Positions 47,448-59,400 of a stretch of DNA of 64,000 bases are shown here, piece after piece. A program made the translations under genes and the position numbers. Within the stretch, counting starts at the first letter, position 1; each line of letters starts with the position of its first letter. This DNA is from Bimastos eiseni (Eukaryota; Annelida; Clitellata; Crassiclitellata; Lumbricidae), in NCBI GenBank assembly GCA_959347315.1, contig OY365806.1:21094235-21158234 (forward strand). Direction: 5' to 3'. Below the pieces are notes generated by a model. The model saw only the letters and a list, made by a program, of their open reading frames with translations. It had not been told where the DNA came from and did not search any database.

Positions 47448-50400
47448 ATGGAATTGTCCGAAGTAGTCAGCGCTCAATTCGCTTTCCCCGTTGTAGGTGT
47501 AGTGTTGTGCGCAGTTCTTGTGTTTGCATTTGGTTTTAAGTCGCCAGCGCAGCCGCCGAGTTTTGACTTGCTTGATGATGACGATGACAGGAAATATAAG
47601 AAATCCAGGCAGAAGAAGGTGAGTTTAAGGATATCAGGTTAGCCGGCGTTTAGTTGTGACTCGCAAAGAGCTGAGAACTATCCAGAGTAGGTTGTGTGAC
47701 ATTCAAGAGATCTAACCACCCAGTCCTCTTGTAAAGAGCGTTGTGTTGGGGGTGAAGTTCGTTTGCTTTTGCCAGCTGTTATGTATAGCAAGTTTAAATA
47801 CGTATATTCTGGAGTTCTTATCGTATGACATTGCTCTGTGGGCAAACTCATATAGGATTTTAGGCATTTTTATTCATGGGACAATTAATGGAGTTCATTC
47901 AGCATTGCAGTGCAGAGGGCACTTGACAATATAGTGGGCAGCATGCTGTAATGTCAATCTAGAGGTTGGGAGTTCAAAATCCTTCCAGGGCAGACACTTG
48001 TCACAAGATTTCTGCCCACCTACATTCCCAGCCAATTCTGTTATAATGAGTTCCCTGATTATTCATTGTCGGTTGGAAGATGAGGAGAGGGTGCGGGTCG
48101 GATTGACCACCTGCCCTTATATAGCCAAAGCTAAGAAAATGAAGGTGTTAGCACTCTATACATGTGTCCGCTTCATTGCTAGCTTATGCACTGATCTTAT
48201 TCGTCTTTTTTTACACTGCAGAGATGACCAGTGACATAGGTATACATGTATTTTGCAACTGTTGGGAGTGACAATCCTCTTGTGGTTCTGGGGCGGTTGG
48301 ATCGGGTTCTGCGCTCGGCCTCTCCGCTTATTGGGCAGTTTAATAAATTCTCCCCTGTTTCTGCATACGTGAGCGATGTATATACCGCATTGCTGCTCTT
48401 ACTTCACATTGCATTCTTTGTTATGCTCAATCTTACTTGCGTGATCTCTGCTGCCCAGTCTGACGCTGCAGCGCGTCGGGTGCTTCGCTCTACGACGAGG
48501 GGTGAGCTTCTATAGTTCCACGTGCTCACTTGGCTATTAGGCAGTGCCATGCTTTCTTGGTTGTGGACCCTTCAATATGGAATTATCTCCTACTTGAGCT
48601 CTGTTCATTGCTTGTGGCCCAACAGTCAAGTTTTTACAAGTCCCTCAAGTCTTTTTTTGTTTAGTTGTGGCTGGGCTGTGAGCACTCCTGAGTAGATTTC
48701 TTGAAGGGACGCTGTATACATGCTCAGAATTATTGAATGAATGACAGTGATCACCCCGTCCCAACATAATTCTTTATTTAGCATGAAAGTTCAATTCAGA
48801 GAAACTTCATGTGTTCAATGTTGATTGATGACATAATGTATTTATATATAATATATATAGCGCCTTGCGGAATAACTAATTAGTATTCATGGGCGACATT
48901 GAAAGTTCAAACCTGCCTTAAGGCAGAGAACCTAAAGAAGAAGAATATTCATGGGTGCTGTCAGTACAGAAACGTAGAGGAAATAAACTCCATTAAAGTG
49001 TGATAGGCAGATGGAAAGAAGTAAAGTATTAGTTTATCCCTAAGTGAGGGAGGAAAGTCATTCAAAGTAGAGGGACCAACAACAGCAAATGCCCAGTGCC
49101 AAGACAGTGCTAGTTAAGACAATCAGCACAGTGCAAGGAATGAGATGAGGATAAATAATTATTGAGTCAGTTGAAAATGTACTCACTTATTTTGCAGGAT
49201 AGTTAATAATACAGAGATAACACCCGTGATTTCCGTTGGTGTCCTAGAAACAAACTTAAAATATTCTTGTAAGTTTTCCAGTATAAACCTGTATCAATAC
49301 CTCAACTGAAACACAAAGAGAGGAAGCAGGATCAGTTTATCATGTCAACCCCGTGAGGTTATAACAAAGGCAATTAATCAATAAGATAACTTCAGTAACA
49401 GCTGGCATTTGAGCTCTTATGAATCTGTTATAGCATCAATCCTGGTTGTCATAATTAGCAGTTTTGATCAATCATCGAAGATACCTACATGACTTATCAT
49501 TTGTAGCAAATTGAGTGCACCCTATCTACATTATCAGATGTTTCCTGTTTCAAGATATTCTTATAAGGATTATTTGCTTTACATAAAATGTGTCATTTGC
49601 AGTCCGCTCTTTGGTTTGGTTTTCCTTGTAAGTACCCACAAACAAGAATGAGATTATATTCTACAGCAAGTTTTAGGACTCAATGTCTTTCCTTTTATAT
49701 CTGCCTTTTAAATAGCATTTAAGTGTTGAGACTTATTGATCTCTTGGTACCCTATTCTGTCCCCAATCTGTCCCCTTGCCATGTATAAATTTGTCACTTT
49801 CGTTTCATTGCTACTTGAAGTTACTTGCTGGCTGAGTGAGGACTTACGGAGGTAAACCAAGTGTGTTATATAAACTCTTTGCTTGCCAGATATTTAGCCC
49901 TTGTTCTGGCCCCAGTCAGTGCTTTTACTGTTGGGCCAGTTCAACCTTTCAGAGTAAAAACGTTAACTGGTTTATGTCATCAACCACTGAAGATCAAGTT
50001 CAAAATGTAAACATAAAACTTGTTTAGAACTGAAATTTGAGGAGACATATGTTTGTGACTATGTGCTAGTATTATTTAGATATAATGAAGAAATGTGATG
50101 TTGTGGCATATGTGTCTCATCACATTGTCTGTCTATATTCTACCTATGTTTTAAATATTGGTGTTTTACTAAAAAAATATTTTCTAAATAAATGGATGAG
50201 TTACTGAGTTCATAGGCTGGTAAACACTGTAATTGCGATGATGTCCTTGCTCGATTGCTAAACTTTCATGTACATGCAACAGATGCAGTCTGCTGTTGCA
50301 AATCATGGTAACTTGCCAGAATTCTTGCACTGTTTGCTAGAAACACTGCATTGGCTCTCAGCTAGTAGACTATACAGAAGTCACAGTTTATAACTAATAT

Positions 50401-53400
50401 CTTGACCAATGCATTTGCCAGAGATATCCTTGAGGACCTTGGGACACAACTTCAAATTCTGCTAATGTCATTAATGTGCATAATTTTGTGAAGATTTACA
50501 GACATTATTTATTTGGTCATTGTGAAACAGTAGAATAACAAATTTTGGCCCACATTACAAGCAACATTTGCCATTTCAGGATTGTAGTCATCCAGATTCA
50601 AAGATTTAAGGTTTAGGCCAATTAAATTTCTTACTTTACTGTAAAATGCCAATTAGCAGAAATTCAATCTTTGATGAGTTAAGGAGGAGTTTATTGGCTG
50701 TCATCCTCCTCAGGAACAGCTGAAAATAGCTGCACAGATGAGTCACAAGACATATGAAATGTGGATTTTGGTATCATTCACTTAGAAACAAAATATCCAA
50801 GTTTAGTGTGGTGCATTTGGGGTGTGACATATAATATAGACATAAGAGAACCAAGCATGAAACTTGCTTAGCACCAAATGTAAAAAAACACTATTAGACA
50901 AATTGCCAGTGGACTAAGGTAAGTACCAAACATGTAATTCAGGTAAAAGCCAAAAATCTCAAACCAGGACGAAAATGTGGCAGAAGAACAGAATGGTCAC
51001 AGTATCAAAAGCAGCAGAGAAATCAAGAATGTAGGCACTGTTGATATGGGATTATTCATTGAGCATGTGATGTTGTTATTGAAGTCAGTGTCATGTGCCT
51101 GTTGAAGACATGTATTTATCATGTCATTTATTGTGTAAAGCCTAATTTATAAGATTGCAGTGGTGCAATAATTAAGTGTCTTGCATAAGAGTGGTTTAAA
51201 ATGGTCTTCATGTGCCTCAGGTCTGTTTTTTGCAGGTGTTGAGTTTGTCCTTGCAGTTTATTAGAAGCACATAACATATGAGTAGCCAAGTATTTGTGGT
51301 GTGTTTAGGTACATACGATTGTACTGTGTTAATTTACTTGTGATAGTTCATCTTATTACCAGCTCAGAAAGCTTCTCTGTTTATCTGATTTATATTTTTG
51401 AAAATGAAAATTGTTAATAATACCATGTTTCAGCACCTTTATAAGGTTTGACAGATCTATAACATACCATAGATACTGAGATCAAAATATTTATTGTGTG
51501 ATAACTGTGACATGTACGATGATAATGAAACGACAATCATGGCATAATAACATTCCATGTGAGCTGTGTCCTTATTCATGGTTTTTATGTTTGATTATGT
51601 GTGTTTCTGTTCTGTACAGCACAAATTGAATATTGATGGTCATGTGATTACCATAGATGGACACGGATCCCCAGGAGTTAAGGTTATTACCAAGCAACAG
51701 ACAACACTAAGCAGACAGGCAACGAATGAGAAACAAGAATTACAGGTCGCAAGGGTCAAGGTATAGTCTTGCTGCTGTTGAATCTCCTGTGCATGTAATT
51801 ACTTCTAGAAATTTTATAGGATTCCATCTTGGACAGCTCAATGTTTTCAGCCATGCTTAAGTTTAGGTCACTTAGATCTGTTAGATCGCTTCATTTAGAA
51901 GGTTCTAGAAATGCATTGTGTATATAGACAGATGTAAACAGACAGATGTAAACAGACAGATGTAAATACGTGTAAGAATCCTCTTGCTACATCACTGCTG
52001 TTCTCGTGTTAGCCATGTCTGCCATAAATGCAAACAATTTATCTTTTGATTGAACCCTGTTTTGTTTGGACTAGTACATCACTTCAGCTAGCAAAAATCA
52101 GTTTTGAGAGGTTCTTTGCTATAACTTTTTGATGTGTGCTTAGCTAATAACATTGTATTATGCCGACCAAGGTACGGTTAGAATTTGATTAAATAAATGG
52201 GTTTAAGAGATAGTGTATAAGTACTGAGATAAAAATATATATCCTGTTGTTGTTGCGACATGTATAAGTATATACTTACTTACTTGCTTATATTATTGTT
52301 GAGATCAGAACAATACAAGTGTTTTGTCATGAGCTTCAACTGACTGATCTGTTGAAGTCCTTTTCTCTTAAATGAACTTCTTGGCTTCTGTGTCGACATA
52401 GAATACCTAATACGATATATTGAACTTTGTCTTCTGTATTGAATTAGCTGTCCTGTAACTTACTCACCTATTCCATGAAATTATTTATGTGGTGTTTGCT
52501 ACTGGTTCTCTGTCACAATAATGTGTAGATCTCCTAACAGATGTGAAATCTACTGACAAGAGCTTGTAAAGGTGCTTCTTTGCTGATAGATTTTATTCAC
52601 TGGAGGACACATTTCTCTTCGTCTTTGTAGGCTTCTAAAATCTTCTCTTATTGACTGAACAGTATAGGTCAGATGGATGTGTAATCATTTTGTATGAGAA
52701 TTGCATATGCTGTAAGTTGTTACCTGGTGGGTTTTGGACATCTTGGCTGTGAGTAGTTTGGAATATGCATCTTAAGCAGACAACATAGCTTGAATTGAGG
52801 AAGAGGAACCATGAAGCAAGTTGATTAAATTGATTATAGAATTAATCCAGAGCTGTTGTTCCTATTTAATAATTGTCTGAGCTGCTGTGCATATAAAGTG
52901 TCTTTATTTAAACTGTCATCTGAATGTGTTTAACTAGGCAACTCCTCATCTAAGTGCCTTAGTTTCTTTCTTTTTGTCTAAATCAGTTTTATGATTGCTG
53001 TTCAATATTGCAGACCAAGAAACCAAAGCCTGTTTCTGACACTGGCATTGTAAATGAAAACCTGCCCAAAGAGGATGAAGATACTGGAGGTTTGATAAGA
53101 TGTGAAGTAATTGTATTGAATCAGTTAAACGTGCATTACGGTTTAAGTATTTCATTTAGTTTTTGGAGTTTTGCAATGTCAGATAAGCCATTTCTTACAG
53201 AATCCCTTAGACTGATTTATCCATTGACTTAACAGGATGCGGTTGTCTGTCCCTAGCCTGTGAGGCCGGGGGAAGGGGCAACTTGGTCTACAGATAAGTA
53301 GACATCTAAATGTTTGACCATGCAGGTGGCAACAGTTCTCAGTCAGGGATGTGAGTCTCTATCAATCTGTGGAAGTAGCATTTTATAAGCCAACTAACTG

Positions 53401-56400
53401 TCAGTGCTTTTTTTCTGGCGGAACGCGCCAGAACGGCGTTCCGGCACCTTTTTTTCAATTATTAAAAAATTAATGGTTGTGCAAAAAACTGTGGAATTTG
53501 ATATAAAACTTTACAATTTCAATTTGTTACATTAAAAAATTAATAAGTAAGTGTATAGATTGTGATCATTGTGTCCTATGTAATTTATTTTATTTGGTAG
53601 CGAAATTTAGCGTTATTTCTTTCGAAAATACAGATGCGTTCCGGCACATTTATTTCTAGAAAAAAGCACTGCTAATGGTTAATTAATTTTAACAAATAAA
53701 TTCCTTTTAAAGCAAGTTGCTCTCTAGACCCGACAGTGTTAACATGCTGGTTGGTTTACATAATTGAGTGATGTTAACATTACTACTAATTTAACCAAGT
53801 AGCTACTACTAACAAGCAATAAATATTAATGATATTATTTGAGATGAACAATGAATAATTTTTTTATTTGCCTCTACTTATTAAGGCATGCATTTAATCA
53901 CAATTGATTATTAATTTTATTAAAATTTGGACATCCCTATTTCATGATCATTCATTTAGCGTCAAAAGTTGTTGGTGACTACCAGTATATGTTAGTTTTT
54001 TTTATCTGATTTTAAAAATAACAAATGTCCAATTCAGATCTTCTTTTTCCTTTCTTTTATCCAGCAACTGGTGAATGGATGAAAGCTGTGTCCAAGAAGG
54101 ACCGAAAGAACAGAAGTAAGAAGGATGATGGTCCAAGAAAGGATGACTTTCCACCACCACCAGCAGCAACAGCTACAGCAGCAGAAAGGACATCACCATC
54201 TCATGAGATTCTGAAGGCAGTTCAAGTCACTCATCCAACAGTCGTCCACAGCCGAGATGAAGTCTATTCTAATAGAACACAGAGGAGGGTTCGTTTCACA
54301 TTCAATGCTGTGCTTTAGGGGTATACAAGTTTCCCATTCTGTGATCGCTTTGATGCAATTCTGGTTAGGTCATTTGGGGACCACTTTGCTGAAGGTTCAC
54401 TTCAACATTACCTTGTTTTACAAACTATTTCTTTTTTTCAGTCAGAGTTATGATTTAAATCATCTTTCTGAATGTTAGAGACTAATTTCATTTGTTTCAT
54501 GTATTTCCATTTTAATATTCCTTCTTGGGATTAATTACCTTTCTACTTGAAGTATGACCTTTGTAATTACCTTTGTAATTACCTCTCTACAAGTGCTTAG
54601 CAGTCTTTATCATTTTGATGACCTTTATTTGGAACTGAATGAGTTGGTTTATTTGAAATCTTAGACTGATAACGTGGGTAAAGGATCTTAAAAGCAATTG
54701 GCTAAAGCAATGACTAGGCCTCTTCAATGCTGCTCAGTGGTGGCAGCTGTGTGTTTTGTAGACTATGGAAGTGACGGTCACTGCTCCGGCACCGGCTCCA
54801 GTGCCGGCGTTTGCATCATGCACTGCTGTACCAGCAACAACCGATGCAGCATCCATGAATCCAGATGTGAGTTGTCATTCTGTGGGAAAAGTTAGGGTTG
54901 GTATTGTGTTGTTGACACTTATCAAATTGAACTTTCTTGTCACTACTCCAGGCAAATGTACAATGACATCAGGCCCAGTCCTTTAGTACTGCCAACTCTG
55001 TTTAGTACTGATGAGCTGCATGTGTCCATAGCAAGACAGTTATATGAACCTTATGCCCAGGTGAACCAGCTATATGGTATGGGTATATGCGGAAAAGGGT
55101 CTCTGTCGCGCCATGGAAAAGTAGAATGAGCATTGTAAGCTATCTTTATTTTCCCCAAACATTGAACTATTATGATGGGAACGTCTCTGGTGGTGAATTA
55201 AAACATACAAACACTTTCTACTTTCTTCTTCTATCAAACATGCCATTCCCTCCCCAGACAAGCTGCCCTTATGAAATGCCACTTTAGCCTGAAATGGGGC
55301 GTCAGTGGTGGTGGCCGGTGGGCAGCCAGCAGGGACGAAATAGGTGCCCAGGGTAATTAAGCAGGTACTGTGACTCACTCTGCACAACAGCTATTATAAT
55401 AGCCTTCTGGGGTTTATAAAGCTCAATGCCAGCTGGGTGGTCTGAAGTAGCCATACAATCTCTGCCTTGGGGCTGGCTACATGCTATGGGAACAGATTAT
55501 GCAACTCTGGCTACATGCTATAGGGTCAAAGACTGAAAATAATATCCTAAAATAAAACATATAAGTCTTAATATCGGCACCGATTATCGTTGCTGATACT
55601 GCCAATATGCCTGATAATCGGCCCGATTAATCGGTATGGCTCTGCATTTTAGTACACGCTGGTCGTTAAAGAGTTAAAGAGCTTTTTCTTGGGGTGTAGT
55701 TATGGTTGAAGTGAATTGGAAATGTGTGATCTACCTAATTGTGTCATGCCTTATCAAAAATTCTGATGGTGGTACAATTACTGCTAGGTCATAAACTGAC
55801 CATCATCAGTTCTAAACAAAATGATAAAGTCTGATCACAAAATAAAGAACAGAAGCAATGTATGGTGTCACTAATTATTGGATGCTGCAAAGAATGTGAT
55901 GTTTTGGAATGAATCATTTGCTCCTTCATGACTATTATGATGTGATCATTTTCATCTTTTGATGTGTTGCATAACATCATCACAATGAATTGATTGAGCC
56001 CTGGAAGACTTCTAATGTGTTTGGTTTACAGAGTTTGTCAAGCAAGGTGAAGGCTGCTGTAGTGAGCGTTACCATTGCCTGTACCTTTCAGTCAGAACCA
56101 CAGAAATCAACCATTACCAACTGCGAACAGACAATTAAAACTTCCAGCCCAGCATCGATTCCAAAGCAGTTGCAGCCGAACCCAGGCAAAGGTCAGTTGC
56201 AGCCGACCCCAGGCAAAGGGTCAAAGGCAGTGGCTGCAAATTTAGTTCAGTTTCCATGTGATGATGATGATGCCAAAGTTCCGTCAGTATCGGTTGCTAT
56301 GACAACAGGCGTCAAGAGTACTGCTGAGGACAAACGCTCTGAGAAGTGTAAGGACTCCTCCTTTGCAACTGTGACTGTGGGAGAGAGCAAATCTGTGAGA

Positions 56401-59400
56401 AGCCCCAAGAAGAAGAAGAAGAGTCCAGAGAGTCGAGAGAAGTATAAAGTAAGGATTGAAATATAATTATATATATATTTAAAATATATTTTCGTTTAAT
56501 TTCAAACTGTCAGGCCAGAGTATGATTACACAGTATGGGCAAATGATGACATGTTATTACAGGAGTAAAATTTAGCCGTCGGCAGCCACGCAAAGCGCCC
56601 ATTTTTCTATACATCTAATTTAAACAATGCCGCCACCCAGCGAAAGTAGGCTTATCAACCTTACGGGGGATATGGGTCTCGAACTCAGTTTCTCAGCTCT
56701 GCACCCCAGTGTGTTCCCCATTACTCCACCTAAATTTAAAACCCATATAGTCCTGGGTTTTAAAATTTTTTCTCATGTTGTGGAATTCACTATAACAATT
56801 AATTATAGAACTCTTAGTTCTTTTGATCACCTGATATTCTTAACCATTGATCTGGCCCTGGCTGGGTATTGTTTGGAGTTTTGATCCATTTCTTCTTTTA
56901 AGATTGAAAGTCTTCAGAATAATCTCAAGCTTGCATGGCAGCATAGATTTCAGTCTTGGCATCTCTAATAAAGTTTATTCACCTATTTGTAAAGTTGCCT
57001 ACAACAGAACATTAGTTAGATATTCATGTGGTCTACATTTTTGTATACGAACTTCACTATCATAGCACTTAGAGTGCTTGTTGCTATGCTAGTGTGAGGA
57101 AATCTTCCTATGTTGCAATTGTGCACATTTTTTAAAGGGTTAACCTGTTGTAGAATGTTTTCTCTTGAACACTGAGACTTTACTGACCTCTAATTTGCTA
57201 TTTCAAAATTACAATTCGTTTGCTGATCTAGGGTTACAATTATTTTTCAACACTGATTCGCTTCACAATGTTGCCTTTTTCTCATTCCATTTTGCTTGAC
57301 ATTAATATAAATCTTTGTAGGTAGTTATTTTAATTGTACTTGCTGCTCTCCTTGGATACCTGTGCTATTATTATATTATTGTAAAAGACAGAAAATTTTG
57401 AGTTGTTGAAACTTTAGGAATCACCTGTTGTTACTATTCCTTCTGATGTAACGACATCCTCAGCCACCATAACGGCTGAGCCACGACCTATTGGAAAACC
57501 AGTAAACAGTGACGCGGCTCCAACAGAGGGCATCCAGATGGGTAATTGCTATTTCAGATGCATCATTTATTTTCTTATATCGTTGTTTTGTTCTTTATAT
57601 AAATAATTCAATACAAATTCAACATATTCATTTTGATTAGGACAAAATACAAGTAAATGACATTTGTTACAAAAATTTTTACCTATTTTTATCAACTGGA
57701 CTGTGGACAGTGTTGCCTGACTAACTTTTTAGTGATGAGCGTGTTAGCTTACTATGATTAGACTGGGAAACGAACTTCAAAGTTCGTTGTTGAAGTAAAG
57801 GATTAGTGAACGATTAGCACAAAGTGAGGTCATATATTTTCCTTTTTGATCTTTTGCTTAATATCTCACTTATTGTTGTAAAAATATTATAGTTGCTGAG
57901 TTCACTTGGGAATGCAAGTAGAATGTTAACATAGATGAATGTCATGACCTTTGACGAAGCCACCATTTATACAGAAAGTTTTCCTTTGGTTAAATGTTTT
58001 TATTCATCAACCATGTTCAAAAACAAGAATTATATAATTCGGCGAATGTTGTAATGTATCAAAAATACAAATCTCGATTTAAAAAGTATGTTTGACATTG
58101 CTGAAATTGGGATTCAAAGTCGGTGATGGCAAAGTTGAAACATTTTGAGGTTGTTGTCATCATTGATTATAAAGAATAGAAACTATATTCTTCAATTTTT
58201 AGCTCTTCACTTGTTTGTATAAGTTTGTCATATGACTGGCAACATTTTATTTTGTTCATGAAAATTTGTATGGGTTGTTCATTTTATAGTTATAATTATA
58301 TTTTATATAAAACTTTTAGTATGAACTTTGATTTATATGCTTGAACTGGTAAAATTTTCATCACAGATAATTGTAGAGAAATAAAATATGGACAGAATGA
58401 TATATTTTTATTGCATGTTTATATTACTGAAGATCTTAAGTGTTTTCATTCATATCACCTAATAATGGTCAAATTCACTTTTGCCTCTTCCTCCACCTCT
58501 TCTTCCTCCACCTTCAATTTCATTTCCTCTTTCTTCTCCTCCATCTCGTCTTGCATTGCTTCTTTCTCCTCCTCATCCTCCACCTTATCCTTCACCTAAT
58601 TTTTCTCCTCCTCCTCTTTCTCTGCCAAATATAGATTCTTAATATTTTGACCATCGTGACAGGAGTGCTAACTAGTGAACATAAATGAGCTTGGTCGAGC
58701 ATTCAAGAATTTTTACTTTTATGTCAGATGGACACGTGACATTTCTCTTCTATTATATATATATGTTGTATGATGTTTCATCTGTCTTTATTTAGTCCTT
58801 GTTCTCTTGTGTTAAGTTGCCACTCGGTCTCCAAGTGAGACTAAGACTTCTACCAGCTGTGAACTTGGCAGTCCACTGCCATCCGATGACAAAAGCACTG
58901 AAAAGACTTGCCCTACAACCGCTGATAACAACTTGCCATTAAGTGATAGCAAGACAGCTGCTAATGTTGCCCATCAATCCAGTGATAGCAAGACAACGGC
59001 TAATGTTGCCCATCAAGCCAATGATAGCAAGACGATTGCTAATATTGCCCATCCAGCCAGTGATAATAGCAAGACGATTGCTGATGTTGCCCATCCAGCC
59101 GGTGATTGCAAGACAGCTGTTGGTGTTGCACATCCAGCCAGTGATACCCAGCCAGTGGGTGATTTGCAGTCAGCCAGTGAAAACTATTCAGATGGTGATT
59201 CACGGCCACCAACACTCACTGATGAACTTGGAGGTATAGCAACAAATTCATCTGAATAGAAAACTGCATGGTTCAGAAACAACAGTGATGTGTGAAATAA
59301 ATGATTTAATTAATTTGGAAGTCGCTGTTTATTAAACTTTTGTTAGCTTTTATGACAGTGTAAAAGAGATTACACTCAAATGTTAATGAAAATTGAAGTG

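Noticed and set aside
48246..48515. 89-codon open frame with a hydrophobic stretch
   Set aside because: It lies in MTDH intron 1 with no recognisable domain or splice sites.
58411..58634. Ser/Phe/Leu-rich open frames in two registers
   Set aside because: They come from a (TCC/TTC)n pyrimidine tract in MTDH intron 7.
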